Below, piece after piece: positions 50,343 to 59,948 of a stretch of DNA of 64,000 nt. How positions within the stretch are numbered: the first letter of the stretch is position 1; every line of letters starts with the position of its first letter. Both the position numbers and the translations under genes were made by a program. The stretch covers positions 1-64,000 of the forward strand of contig JADLAK010000035.1 of the NCBI GenBank assembly GCA_020848275.1, given 5' to 3'. This stretch comes from Planctomycetota bacterium (lineage in GTDB: Bacteria > Planctomycetota > UBA8742 > UBA2392). The notes under the pieces were generated by a model that did no database searches, was not told where the DNA came from, and saw only the letters and a list, made by a program, of their open reading frames with translations.

Positions 50343-51299
50343 TTATATCCCCAGCTTGCGTGCGAACTGCGCCGCGGCGGCGCGCGGCGACAGCTTGCCC
50401 TTTCCGACTTGCGCGCGCAGCGTCTCGAACGCCGCATGCTCCGAGCCGCCCATCTCAAAGGACTGCGACAACGTCGCCAGCGTAAGTTCGCGCAGGCGCG
50501 ATTGAAGGCGGCGCGCCCGCACATCGTGCAGCAGGCCGTTGTCGAGCAGGTAGCGGCGATGTTTCTGGACCGCGTCGCCCAGTTCATCGACGCCCTGGCC
50601 CGTGGTCGCGACGCAATGCAGCACCGTGGGCAAAAACATCGGCATGCCCTCGGGCGGCATGGGGCGAAGCTCGAGCGCCTCGCGGACATCCTCGCCCAGG
50701 CGGGCCGCGCCGTCGATGTCGGCCTTGTTGATCACGACGATGTCGGCGATTTCCATGATGCCGGCTTTCAGCGCCTGCACGCTGTCGCCCGACGCGGGCG
50801 TGAGCACCACAATGGTCGTATCCGCCAGGCGCGCGATGTCGACTTCGCTCTGGCCGACGCCGACCGTCTCGACGATCAGCGGATCAAAGCCCGCGAGCGC
50901 GAGCACGTCGCAGACGTCCTCGCAGCCCGCGGCCAGGCCGCCGAACGCGCCGCGCGTGGCCATGCTGCGCACGTAGACGCCGGGGTCCAGCGTGTGTTTG
51001 GCCATGCGCAGGCGGTCGCCGAGCAGCGCGCCGCCGGAAAACGGGCTGGTGGGATCGATCGCGACGACGCCGACGTGCGGCGTGCCGGCCTCGCGCAAAT
51101 GGGCCACGAGCGCGCTGACGAGTGTGGACTTTCCTGAGCCCGGCGGGCCCGTGACGCCGATGCGCGCGGGTTGGCTCAACGAGGGGTAGAGCTTGTCCAG
51201 CGCGTCGAGGGTTTCCGCATCGGCGTTTTCAACCAACGTCAGCGCCCGCGCAATTGCACGGGTGTCACGGGACTTCACTCGATCGAACAATTCCGGCAT
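50343..51299 (-). CDS. meaB: MeaB/ArgK-type GTPase, methylmalonyl-CoA mutase chaperone
   Basis: A 318-aa G3E-type GTPase that guards adenosylcobalamin loading and protects methylmalonyl-CoA mutase or related enzymes. The P-loop is GPPGSGKST (51-59), the metal/switch region VAIDPTSPFSGGALLGDRLR (79-98), ETVGVGQSE (144-152) matches the family, and NKAD (191-194) gives guanine specificity. The length fits MeaB. No mutase is in this window, so its client must be elsewhere. The gene is bracketed on both sides by copies of the same AGGTTCAGGT inverted-repeat element. Confidence 0.93.
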   Translation of the reverse strand: MPELFDRVKSRDTRAIARALTLVENADAETLDALDKLYPSLSQPARIGVTGPPGSGKSTLVSALVAHLREAGTPHVGVVAIDPTSPFSGGALLGDRLRMAKHTLDPGVYVRSMATRGAFGGLAAGCEDVCDVLALAGFDPLIVETVGVGQSEVDIARLADTTIVVLTPASGDSVQALKAGIMEIADIVVINKADIDGAARLGEDVREALELRPMPPEGMPMFLPTVLHCVATTGQGVDELGDAVQKHRRYLLDNGLLHDVRARRLQSRLRELTLATLSQSFEMGGSEHAAFETLRAQVGKGKLSPRAAAAQFARKLGI

Positions 51300-51322
51300 G
51301 AACGCGATGATAGATCAGTGCG

Positions 51323-51377
51323 AGGTTCAGGTGCAGGTCCAGATAAAACCTCGGGACACAATTCTGAACCTGAACCT
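51323..51377. repeat. AGGTTCAGGT inverted-repeat element upstream of meaB
   Basis: AGGTTCAGGT (51323-51332) and ACCTGAACCT (51368-51377), 55 bp overall. It lies between the meaB start and the stop of the next minus-strand gene. Confidence 0.7.
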
Positions 51378-51378
51378 G

Positions 51379-53127
51379 CTACTCCAATTCCTTGGCGTAC
51401 TTCGCCGCGAGTTGGCGCAACACCGGCGACGTGTCGTGGGTCGATACGCGCTTGAGAAATGAATGGAGCTTCTTGTCCTTAAGTGCGCCGAGGCGGTTGA
51501 TCGCGGCCTGGCGGATTTTCAGTTCGCTGTCCTCGGCCAAATCCTGCAGTCGCTCGACATCTTTTGCGGGAATGTGAGCGACGGCAACCACGCGCAGCGT
51601 AACGGGTTTGGCCGGATCGATGTATTCGTCAACCAGTTTTTGCGCGTCGCGCGGATTGCGCTCGATCAACGCCGCAAAGGCATCGGCCTTCACGCCGTCA
51701 TTCGTGCCCTCGTTGAGAATCTCCCGCAGGCGTAGGTCAGCCGCTTCACCTGCCGGCGCATCTTTCAAGCCTTTGATCGCCCCACGAGCGACTTCAGGTT
51801 TTGGATCATTGGCTGCGCTGCGAAGAAGGTCGTAATCCTTTGACGTCCGGGCCTGAGAACCCGCGAAGGCGAGGTAGTCCGGATAGTTATCATCCTTGCG
51901 CGCCAAACCCGCGTTGATCATCTCCGTAACTTCGGGGCGCTGCCGCAGATTGGCGTTCCCAAGGGCCGCGATTAGTTGCGACTTTAGGTCTTTGTCAACG
52001 ATTGTTGTCGCCAAGAGATCGCGTATGTACTGCAGCAGTTCCGGCAAATATGCGTGGTCTCGTTGCTCTGGCTCGGGCGGCTTGGTTCCATTCAAGTGAA
52101 CAATGAGGGGTGAAAACGGATAATAGACGCGAAGGAACGCGGGCAGATTGGCCGTTACTCGTGGATCGCGAACTTCGGTCGGCAGGGCGGAATTTTCGTC
52201 GAGAGCCGACATCCAATACAGGAAAAGATTCTCCCGGATTTCTGCGGGCGCGGTGCCTCGCTTAACTAGTTCGAGAATGTCCGGCAACAAAGGATCTTTC
52301 TTCGCGGTATCGTTTAAAGCGGCGATCACAAACGAAGACCTCTCGGCACCGAATCGTTTCAGCAGCCACAGAGGCTTTTCCGTACGAAAAGAGTTCTGCC
52401 TGACTGTTGTGATTGTGGGATCATCCAGATATCGGAAGTAAGCCTCGAGTTCATCAATCTCGCCCTCGGTGTAGTTCTCTTCCGTGCCCATGAACTTGGC
52501 CGTTCGACCGGCGTAAACCGTCATTGCCCACTTTTGCCGCGGTTCCAATCCGGCAATTGCGTCGAACAGCGCGAGGCGGATGCGGGCGTTTTGTTCGCTG
52601 GTGAGTGCGGCGGTGATACGTTCGGCGACGGGGCCGTTCTTGGCGTTATCGCGCAGCCATTGCTGGGCGCTGGCGACTGTGCGCGGGTCGTTGTTCTTGA
52701 CGCCGGTGGCGATATTGCGAATCGTGATTTCGATTTCGAAGTCGCTGACTACAGGGTTAGGGGTAGGGTCAGGTTCTTTGGTCTTGCCGTCTTTGGCTGG
52801 GTCGACCGTGCCGTCTTTGACTGGCGGCTCTTTCAAGCCGTCGTAGTAGCCGCCGTCGTCCATCGTGTGGGCCCGCGATTCGTCCTTCGGCACGTTGGCC
52901 GGTTTGGTCAGCGGACGGCCCTGCGCGCCGAGGTCCGGCACGGCGTTGGGCTTGTTGGGGCGACCGTCGTTGTTACCCGGGCGATTGACGAACACGATCA
53001 AACCGAGCGCGAGCAGGACCGGCAGCACGCAATAAAAAAACGGCCACCAGGGCAGACGTTTGTTGGCGTCGGCCTGTTTCAGGCGGTCCGCCTCGGCCAT
53101 TAGTTGCTCGTCCGTCGGTTCAGCCAT
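51379..53127 (-). CDS. HEAT-like repeat membrane protein
   Basis: About 582 aa from ATG 53127 (MAEPTDEQLMAEADRLKQAD); the longer frame to 53244 runs through a hairpin repeat and overlaps the cytochrome stop, so it is rejected. A short cytoplasmic segment is followed by one membrane helix (LPWWPFFYCVLPVLLALGLI), a P/K/D-rich linker, then about 420 residues of helical repeats with HEAT-like spacing (IRLALFDAIAGL, VARGAIKGLKDAPAGEAADL, IRQAAINRLGALKD). The repeats would face the periplasm. No catalytic motif. It is probably co-oriented with the upstream cytochrome and could be part of the same membrane complex, but this is inference. Confidence 0.75.
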   Translation of the reverse strand: MAEPTDEQLMAEADRLKQADANKRLPWWPFFYCVLPVLLALGLIVFVNRPGNNDGRPNKPNAVPDLGAQGRPLTKPANVPKDESRAHTMDDGGYYDGLKEPPVKDGTVDPAKDGKTKEPDPTPNPVVSDFEIEITIRNIATGVKNNDPRTVASAQQWLRDNAKNGPVAERITAALTSEQNARIRLALFDAIAGLEPRQKWAMTVYAGRTAKFMGTEENYTEGEIDELEAYFRYLDDPTITTVRQNSFRTEKPLWLLKRFGAERSSFVIAALNDTAKKDPLLPDILELVKRGTAPAEIRENLFLYWMSALDENSALPTEVRDPRVTANLPAFLRVYYPFSPLIVHLNGTKPPEPEQRDHAYLPELLQYIRDLLATTIVDKDLKSQLIAALGNANLRQRPEVTEMINAGLARKDDNYPDYLAFAGSQARTSKDYDLLRSAANDPKPEVARGAIKGLKDAPAGEAADLRLREILNEGTNDGVKADAFAALIERNPRDAQKLVDEYIDPAKPVTLRVVAVAHIPAKDVERLQDLAEDSELKIRQAAINRLGALKDKKLHSFLKRVSTHDTSPVLRQLAAKYAKELE

Positions 53128-53177
53128 GTAGTCATTAAACGAACGAGCGCGCCAAACAGCGAGCGCGGAGCGCATGC

Positions 53178-53242
53178 GACAGCCCCGGCAGTGATGCCGG
53201 GGTGCTTCTAAAATACACCCCGCCTTTACAGGCGGGGCTGTC
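53178..53242. repeat. GACAGCCCC-family hairpin element over the cytochrome stop codon
   Basis: GACAGCCCC (53178-53186) and GGGGCTGTC (53234-53242). Two inner hairpins are CCCCGG-cagtgatg-CCGGGG and CCCCGCC-tttaca-GGCGGGG. The right end contains two bases of the cytochrome stop (53241-53243). Same family as the tandem array at 127-431. Confidence 0.72.
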
Positions 53243-54500
53243 ATTTTTCGCGGGCGCCTTCGAGGATCCAGCGTTCGATCAGCGAAATTTCGGCCTCAGG
53301 CAGCGGGTCGTGGCCGAAGGGCATCGCGGGCTGTTTTAAAGCGCGCAGGTGATAGAGCATCGGCGAGTTAGCCGCATAGGGCACGATCACGGCGCGGTTG
53401 CGACCGATGACTTCTTTGCCCTGCTCGATGCGCGCGAGATCGTCGTGGCTGCCGCGCATCGCGTTGCCGTAGCTCTCCAGGCTCAGTTGCCGCGGATAGC
53501 GGTTCCAGACCGCGAGATAGCCGCTGCCACCTTCGGGGTTCATGGCCGGCGTCGCGTCGGCGTGCGGCCCGTAATGGCAACTCACGCAGCGGTTGTTGAA
53601 AATCTCCTGCACCTGCGCGTAGTTCACCGTCGGCTTGGGGCTTGGCGCGCCGTTGATCAGGTAATACGCGATGTCGCCCGCCTCAGTGTCCGTCATGCCC
53701 GCAGGCTCGGTCATGCCCGACCACGGCATGTGCTCGCCGGGTTTTCGAATCGCGACGGCGAGCCAGCGCGGCCGCACACGCTGCCAGACGTTGGTCAGGT
53801 CTGGCGCAAACAGCGCCGATTGCGGCAGGTGTCCGCTCGCGTCGGCAACCGCAGTGGTTTTTTCGCCCGCGATGTCGTGGCAACTCCGGCAATTGTGGCG
53901 CACGTACAGTTCGCGGCCGCGATTGAGTTTGGCGGCGTCGGGATTATCCGTGCGCGCGTAGGTCTTTTCGAATTCGTCGAGTTCGCGCGGCGCAGTTTCC
54001 GTGCGCTGATATGACGCGCCGCTGAGTTGTTCGAGGTAGCGCGCCGCAACATCGACCTCGAAGTCGGTTAGATTCAAATCGGGCATGCGAAACGCCGAGT
54101 GATTGCGAATCGCGTATGGATAACGCAGGAAGCGCCGCAGCCAGTCGGGCGGGCGGCGCTCGGCGATGCGGTTGAGCGGCGGCGCAAGATGATCGCTGAC
54201 GTTCTTGCCCTGGTGGCAGTGCTGGCAGTTGATGCGCGGGTGATCGACGGGCTGTGTTGCGTCCGTGCGATGGCAGTAGTTGCAATTCTTGGCCGCAACC
54301 AGCGCCGCACCCATTTCTGCGATCGCTTGCGGCGTGTTCGGCAATTCCTTCAGCTCGTCGCCCCACAGGCGCGCGCCGCTACCGGGCTTGGAAGAAAAGA
54401 GGACCGCTGCAACGGCGCAAAGGATCGCGCCGAGGGCGACCAAGGCGAGGCCCGCCCATGCCGGGATGAGAGGCTTGCGGCTGTCTGCGGGCACGTCCAT
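53241..54500 (-). CDS. Membrane-anchored tetrahaem c-type cytochrome
   Basis: A 419-aa protein with one N-terminal membrane helix (LIPAWAGLALVALGAILCAV, 11-30) and four CxxCH haem-binding motifs: C73-C76-H77, C92-C95-H96, C204-C207-H208 and C305-C308-H309. The middle reads like a cytochrome c domain with axial Met candidates (FRMPDLNLTDFEV; KPGEHMPWSGM). The C-terminal half has TDTEAGDIAYYLING and a closing segment ALKQPAMPFGHDPLPEAEIS, typical of planctomycete-style cytochromes. It probably transfers electrons at the outer face of the membrane. No oxidase or reductase partner is recognised nearby. Confidence 0.9.
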   Translation of the reverse strand: MDVPADSRKPLIPAWAGLALVALGAILCAVAAVLFSSKPGSGARLWGDELKELPNTPQAIAEMGAALVAAKNCNYCHRTDATQPVDHPRINCQHCHQGKNVSDHLAPPLNRIAERRPPDWLRRFLRYPYAIRNHSAFRMPDLNLTDFEVDVAARYLEQLSGASYQRTETAPRELDEFEKTYARTDNPDAAKLNRGRELYVRHNCRSCHDIAGEKTTAVADASGHLPQSALFAPDLTNVWQRVRPRWLAVAIRKPGEHMPWSGMTEPAGMTDTEAGDIAYYLINGAPSPKPTVNYAQVQEIFNNRCVSCHYGPHADATPAMNPEGGSGYLAVWNRYPRQLSLESYGNAMRGSHDDLARIEQGKEVIGRNRAVIVPYAANSPMLYHLRALKQPAMPFGHDPLPEAEISLIERWILEGAREK

Positions 54501-54570
54501 GGCGGCCTATTCAAGCACCGCGATTGAGGAATGCGAATTGCCGATTACGGGTTGCCCGCACGACAATGGC

Positions 54571-54607
54571 CAACGTGCTGGGGCACGGAGGCCCCAGCCA
54601 CACGTTG
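54571..54607. repeat. Short hairpin repeat
   Basis: CAACGTG...CACGTTG ends with inner CTGGGGC-acgga-GGCCCCAG, between two minus-strand genes. It could also terminate transcription. Confidence 0.55.
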
Positions 54608-54619
54608 ATGAACATCGGA

Positions 54620-55201
54620 TTACCCGCGTTTGAGCAGGCTCGGGTCGGTCTTGGGTTCGGCCGGCCGCGCGCCAGTACGCTTGAGGAAGCTGGTGTACTC
54701 AGCCCAAATTTCGCGCACTTGTTCCTGGTTGATGTGGCCGTCGTCCATCAGGATGGACTCCAGCCGTTTAATATCACCCAGCGCCTTGAAGAGTTGCCTC
54801 TGGAAGGCCAGTGCTTCGTCCAATTGTGTCTTGGTGATGTAGCCCTTGCGGAAGGCACGGCGGCCAAGCCGCTTGTCTTCCTGGCGCATCAACGCGAAAT
54901 TACGGGCTTTCACGAGCTTGTAGAGTTCAGCGCGTGAAAGCCAGTTGTGGCTGAGTATCGCGTGGGCAAGGTCGAGTTCTTTACCGTCGGCCTTGGCCGC
55001 TTGGCACTCAGCGTAGGCTTGATCGACGTTGGCCTGAGTAACCTTGGTGTTCTTCAGGACAATTGCGACCAGCAGCTCATCCGCTTGTGACATCATTGCG
55101 GTTCTTGTTTCCCGGGTCTGAAAGGTTTGCACTTTCCAGGTTTCCCTGGGGAGTTCCACGGGGGCGGACGGTTTCCCATCCGGTCCATTATTGAACACCA
55201 C
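54620..55201 (-). CDS. Helical protein with GspE-N-terminal (MshEN)-like segments
   Basis: 193 aa from GTG 55201, or about 158 aa from ATG 55093 (MSQADELLVAIVLKNTKVTQ); the start is uncertain. Two segments resemble the helical N-terminal domain of type II/IV secretion ATPases: the first from DELLVAIVLKNTKVTQANVD, the second from LGRRAFRKGYITKTQLDEAL, followed by RLESILMDDGHINQEQVREI. That domain binds partner proteins or cyclic-di-GMP in some relatives; the specific RLGxxL residues needed for nucleotide binding are not clear here. No ATPase domain follows, so this is a stand-alone adaptor-like protein. It starts 19 bp after the giant gene on the same strand. Confidence 0.65.
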   Translation of the reverse strand: MVFNNGPDGKPSAPVELPRETWKVQTFQTRETRTAMMSQADELLVAIVLKNTKVTQANVDQAYAECQAAKADGKELDLAHAILSHNWLSRAELYKLVKARNFALMRQEDKRLGRRAFRKGYITKTQLDEALAFQRQLFKALGDIKRLESILMDDGHINQEQVREIWAEYTSFLKRTGARPAEPKTDPSLLKRG

Positions 55202-55220
55202 CGGCCCGCCAAAGGCAAGT

Positions 55221-58200
55221 TCAATTGGTTCTACGGTTTACGACCGCGGCACGCAAGGCTGCCAAAACCGCCAGAAGCAGTGCCAGCAGTCCCACCCCGC
55301 CGGAACCGCCCGTCGCCGCACAGTTATTGCCCTTGTCGTCTTCGCCGGCGGCGGTCACGTCGACTGAGGCGGTTTCCAGCGCCTGGCTGTATGGCGTGAT
55401 GCCGCCAACGGCGCCGACGGCGGTCAAGTCGGCGGTTGTGCCCGCCGTGCCCGACGACTGGTCCCAGGCGCGGAAAGTGACCGTGGCGGCGCCCACGAAA
55501 CTGGTGTTGGGCGCAAAGCGGATCAAGTCAGTGTCGCGCAACAGCAGCGCCATGGACTCGCTTACGGCCGGGAAGTTCTGGAAGGTCGCCCCATCGTCGA
55601 TCGAGTACTGCCAGACGCCGCCGCCCGCCCCCGTGAGGTCGGTGATCGCGACGCCCTCAAGGGCATCGTTGTCGAGATCGGTGATGCTGGCGCCGATCAG
55701 CGTCGTCACGGGCGTGCCCGCAGGCGTGAAATTGTTGCTGATCGTGCCCAGGCGCGGCGTGCCGGTCGTGTCGAGGATCGGCGCGTCATTGACCGGCGTC
55801 ACCGTGACCGTGGCGGATTCGGTCTCGGCGCTAAAGGCCGTGCTGCCGCCGGTGGTGCCGCCGCCGGAGAGGCTGACGCTGTCGCCGGGATTACCGGTGG
55901 TGCGGTCCCAGGCGCGATAGCTTATGTCCGCCGCGCCGTTGAACTCCGCGTTGGGGATGAAGCGAACCATGTCGACATCGCGCAGCAGCACCGCGGCGTT
56001 GTTGGAGGCCGACGAAAGGTCGACCCAGTTCACGCCCGAGTCGAGCGAGTACTGCCACGTGCCGTTGGCGCTGTCGACGCCGATGACCGCGATGCCCTTG
56101 AGCGCCCCGGGGTCGGGGTCGGTGATGGATGCGCCGATGAAATTGAGAACCGCGTCGCCCAGGGGCGCGGCGTCGTCTTCGTCGACATCGGAAAGGGCCG
56201 GCGATCCCAGGCTGTCGAGCACCGGGGCGTCGTTGATGGAGTTGATGGCGACGGTCGCGGTGTCGGTCGCGGCGCTGTAGGCCGTGGTCCCGCCCGTTCC
56301 GCCGGCGAGGTCGCCGCCGGGGCCTACCGCGCCGGTAGTCTGGTCCCAGCCGTGGTAGGTCAGCGTGCGCGTGCCCACAAAGCCCGCGACGGGGATGAAT
56401 CGCACCTTGTCGGCGGGGCGCAGCAGCAGCGCGCTTGCCGCGCTGAGTGCGGGGAAGTTCGTCCAGACGCCGCCCTCGGCGGTGAAGTATTGCCAGCGGC
56501 CTTCACTTCCGATGTTGGCCGGTGCGGCGATAATCGCGATGCCCTGGAGCGCGCCGGCGTCGACGTCGCTGATGGTTGCACCCACGATTTCCGCCACGGT
56601 GTTGCCCGGCGGGTTGGTGGCGTCCTCGAGCACGTCGGTCAGTTGCGGCGCACCAGGCGTAATCACCGGCGCGTCGTTGACGCCCGTGATGGTCACTTGC
56701 AACAGGGCTTCGGCCCACTTGCCGCCGGAATCGGTGGCGCGGATGGTCAACATCGCGTCGCCCTCGGCATCAGGCGCCAGCGATATGGTGAGGACGGCGC
56801 CGCTGAAGGTCGCGGTGATCAGCCCCGGGGCGCTGTTGTTCTCGACGGTGTAGGCGAGGTTGTCGCCGTCGGTGCTGTCGCTGAAGGCGCCGTTTGCATC
56901 GAAGTCCACCAGCACGTCGGGGTCGTCCTCGTCGACTGATATCGCGCTGATTCCCCAGACAATGGGCGGCTCATTGGCGCCAAAGCGACGCAGGGCAATC
57001 GCGCCGGCGTCTGTTGCCGACGAGAAGTCGACCGCGCCCTGCCACGCGACGACAAAATCGCCATCGCTGTCCATCGCAATCGCCGGCATCCACTGGTTGC
57101 CGGACAGCGTGGCATTGACCTGGAACTGGCCGGCTTGCGGCGTGGCCGCGAAGTTGAACACCCGGCCCGCGATGCCGTAGGTCGCGCCCGCGTAATCGCC
57201 CTGCGCATGCCAGGTGATGGCGAAATCGCCGTCGGAATCCATCGCAATGGCGGGCAGGCGCGGGTTTGCGGCGGCGCTGGAGTTGCTCACCCTGATCTCG
57301 CCGCCCAGCGCGACGCCGTCAACGCGGAAGCGGCGTGCGATGATTTCGTCGATGTAGGCGTAAACGGATGAATAGGTGTAGCCCTCCCAGGCGACGACGA
57401 AACTGCCATCGTTGTCCATCGCGACCGCGGGCCGCGTGTTCTGGAAAGTCACCGAGGCCTGGACGCTGACGATACCGAAGTCGTTGTCGAAGGCGTCAAA
57501 GCTGCGCGCGAATATGCCCACGGACGGCTGTTCCCACGCCGCAACAAACGCGCCGTGCACGTCCATGGCCACATCAGGATTGCCAAAGTCGGAAAGGGGC
57601 TCGGCGGCGACGCGGAGGATCGGGCCCGCGGCGCCGTCACGGTAGCGCACAGCGAGGATGTCGTCGCCGCCCGAGGCGTAAGCGAAATCCGAGGCGAAGA
57701 CCACGACGAAGTCGCTGTCGTCCGACATCGCCACGGCGCAATGGCGCTGCGGGGCGCCCGTGGCGGGGAGCGCGAATGGGCCTCCGAGAGCGCCGCCCGA
57801 GGCGTCAAATCTCTGGGCCATCACCGTGGCGTCGCCAAAAGGGCCGTAATCGGTGTATTGCACCCAGGCGACAACGAAATTGCCGTCGGTGTCCATCGCG
57901 ACGTCCGGGTGCGCTTCCCACACCGAGGCGAAATTGCCGTTGGTTTGCGTCAGGTTGGTATCCGGGCCCGCGACCGTACCGTTGGCGTTGTAGCGGCGCA
58001 GGTGGATCTCGGCATTGGAGAAATAAGAGCCCGAGTAGTAACGCGTCTCCGCCCACACCACCACGAAGTTGCCCTCGGCATCCATGGCGACCGAGGAATG
58101 CTCGCGGCTTGCGTCGGAACTGAAGTTGGCGCGGACGTCGCCGCCAAGGGCCACCGGCGCGGCCACGACAAAGCGGCGGGTGAAGTCGCCGCCTTCCTGG

Positions 58201-59948
58201 CCATCGGCGTCGCCGTCGAGCAACAGGTTCTGCGGGCTGAAGGCGAATTCGCGCAGCGTCAGGGCATATGCGCCGTCGCTCAGCGGCTGCGTAAAGGTCA
58301 GCGTCGCCTCGAAACGGTTGGCGCCGGTGTTGAAGGCGAAGCTGACATCGACGATCAGGTCCGAGACGTCTTCGCCGTCGCGCTCCAATAACCACATCCC
58401 CGGGCTCTCGATGCTTGAGTCCATCGCCTGTGAAAACACGACGGTAAGGGCATCGGGCCGCGATGCCAGGCGCTCGTCTTCCAGCACGTGCGACGAGTTG
58501 TCCGCAATATGCACGCCCGCAACCACCGGCGGCGCGTTGTCGTCAGCCACGCTGTACTGGCGGGCAAAAATGCCGTCGAAGTCGCCCGGACCGCTGCCGT
58601 GGCGGACAATCACGAAGTTGCCGCCGCGCATCATGGCGATGTCCGGGGCGTATTGGTCGTAGCCGACGCTGCTGACGGCCAGCGCCGAACCCTCGACTGC
58701 CCCGTCGGGCTTGTAGGCCTGCACGCGGATAGTGTGTGCCGTGGGCGTGTAGCGCTCCCAGGCGACGGCGAAGTCGCCATCGGCGTCCACGGCCACGGCG
58801 GGCCGCGTGTTGCGGTCGTTGTCGATGAATGCGTCGCCGCGGGCCACGAGTTGTTCGTCGCCGGCGGGGCCTGTGGCGTCGTAGCGGCGCACGAACACCG
58901 AGGAGTGCGAGACGGAATAACTCGCCGACGCGACGGGATTGTAGGAACTCGATCGATAGTAACTCTGCCACGCGATCACGAAATCGCCGTCGCCGTCCAT
59001 GGCCACGCGTGCGTATTGCTGGTTGCCGGCGTAACTCTGGTTGACCTGGAACTCGGGGTCGACCTTGTCGCCGGCGTTGTCGAAACGCTGGGCGACGATG
59101 CCCCAGTAATCGCCGTCGTGATAGGCCGACATCCACGCAATCACGAAGTCGCCGTCGCCGTCCACGGCGACATCGGGCTCGGTCTGGTTGTTGAGGTAGC
59201 TCGAGTTGACGACGAATTCGCCGCCCTTGGGCGAGCCGTCGGCGTCAAAGCGCCGCGCAGCTATGCCGACGCCGAGTGAACCGCTGTAGCTGCTTGCCTC
59301 CGCCAGTTGCGAGTCCCAGGCGATCACGAAATCGCCGCCGGGCTCCACCGCAATCGCCGGCGCGTATTGCTCCAGTGACCGCTGCTCGTTTACCAGGAAA
59401 TTGTGACCAAGCCGGTTGCCCGCGGCGTCAAAGCGCTGGGCCCATATCCCGTTGCCCGAACCGTCGGCCTGCGCCCACGCCACCGTGAAATTACCCGCGG
59501 CGTCCATCGCGACGTCCGGCGCGGCGGGCCAGCCGAAGTAGAAGTCGCCGACAAGGAAGTCGCCGCCCTGCGCCGCGCCCGCCGCGTTGTAGCGGCGGCC
59601 GAAAATCTCGCGCTGAGCCGAGGCGTAGCTTTCCCACACCACCACGAAGTCGCCGTCGGCATCCATGGCGCACGCACTGTTGCGCTGCACCCACGCCGTG
59701 CCCTCATTGACGCGAAAGGACGCGCCCACGGGCGACACGGCTCCGCCCGCGTTGACGCCGGCGATTGTCGCCGCAAAAGCAAGCGCCGCCGCGGCGATAC
59801 GCATGAACTTCGCGCTTGCCAGGGTGCGCCAGCCGTAATCCAGCCAGCGCACGCACGCATGGGCCAGCGCGACCAGGCGCGTTGCGCGGCGGCGTTGCGG
59901 GCGGCTGAGTGTGCCGACCGACAGGACAATGGCGGTGCTCTGCGGCAT
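55221..59948 (-). CDS. Giant secreted surface protein with C-terminal sorting tail (paralogue A)
   Basis: About 1575 aa from ATG 59948, chosen for GAGGAC upstream. The long N-terminal signal region includes FMRIAAAALAFAATIAGVNA. The first 1000 residues carry many repeats with MDADGDFVVVWES or MDSDGDFVVAWQ cores, split by an Ig-like SbsA-type segment near 480-560. Then one cadherin-like domain and three modules of about 120 aa follow, each starting NDAPVxxxxGxP and containing WQYSxDxGxxW, FIPNxxFxGxxxITYRAWDxT. The C-terminus (KGNNCAATGGSGGVGLLALL to AAVVNRRTN) is a Cys/Gly segment, hydrophobic helix and basic end, like Synergist/MYXO-type sorting signals. Probably adhesive or structural on the cell surface. 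Confidence 0.85.
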   Translation of the reverse strand: MPQSTAIVLSVGTLSRPQRRRATRLVALAHACVRWLDYGWRTLASAKFMRIAAAALAFAATIAGVNAGGAVSPVGASFRVNEGTAWVQRNSACAMDADGDFVVVWESYASAQREIFGRRYNAAGAAQGGDFLVGDFYFGWPAAPDVAMDAAGNFTVAWAQADGSGNGIWAQRFDAAGNRLGHNFLVNEQRSLEQYAPAIAVEPGGDFVIAWDSQLAEASSYSGSLGVGIAARRFDADGSPKGGEFVVNSSYLNNQTEPDVAVDGDGDFVIAWMSAYHDGDYWGIVAQRFDNAGDKVDPEFQVNQSYAGNQQYARVAMDGDGDFVIAWQSYYRSSSYNPVASASYSVSHSSVFVRRYDATGPAGDEQLVARGDAFIDNDRNTRPAVAVDADGDFAVAWERYTPTAHTIRVQAYKPDGAVEGSALAVSSVGYDQYAPDIAMMRGGNFVIVRHGSGPGDFDGIFARQYSVADDNAPPVVAGVHIADNSSHVLEDERLASRPDALTVVFSQAMDSSIESPGMWLLERDGEDVSDLIVDVSFAFNTGANRFEATLTFTQPLSDGAYALTLREFAFSPQNLLLDGDADGQEGGDFTRRFVVAAPVALGGDVRANFSSDASREHSSVAMDAEGNFVVVWAETRYYSGSYFSNAEIHLRRYNANGTVAGPDTNLTQTNGNFASVWEAHPDVAMDTDGNFVVAWVQYTDYGPFGDATVMAQRFDASGGALGGPFALPATGAPQRHCAVAMSDDSDFVVVFASDFAYASGGDDILAVRYRDGAAGPILRVAAEPLSDFGNPDVAMDVHGAFVAAWEQPSVGIFARSFDAFDNDFGIVSVQASVTFQNTRPAVAMDNDGSFVVAWEGYTYSSVYAYIDEIIARRFRVDGVALGGEIRVSNSSAAANPRLPAIAMDSDGDFAITWHAQGDYAGATYGIAGRVFNFAATPQAGQFQVNATLSGNQWMPAIAMDSDGDFVVAWQGAVDFSSATDAGAIALRRFGANEPPIVWGISAISVDEDDPDVLVDFDANGAFSDSTDGDNLAYTVENNSAPGLITATFSGAVLTISLAPDAEGDAMLTIRATDSGGKWAEALLQVTITGVNDAPVITPGAPQLTDVLEDATNPPGNTVAEIVGATISDVDAGALQGIAIIAAPANIGSEGRWQYFTAEGGVWTNFPALSAASALLLRPADKVRFIPVAGFVGTRTLTYHGWDQTTGAVGPGGDLAGGTGGTTAYSAATDTATVAINSINDAPVLDSLGSPALSDVDEDDAAPLGDAVLNFIGASITDPDPGALKGIAVIGVDSANGTWQYSLDSGVNWVDLSSASNNAAVLLRDVDMVRFIPNAEFNGAADISYRAWDRTTGNPGDSVSLSGGGTTGGSTAFSAETESATVTVTPVNDAPILDTTGTPRLGTISNNFTPAGTPVTTLIGASITDLDNDALEGVAITDLTGAGGGVWQYSIDDGATFQNFPAVSESMALLLRDTDLIRFAPNTSFVGAATVTFRAWDQSSGTAGTTADLTAVGAVGGITPYSQALETASVDVTAAGEDDKGNNCAATGGSGGVGLLALLLAVLAALRAAVVNRRTN

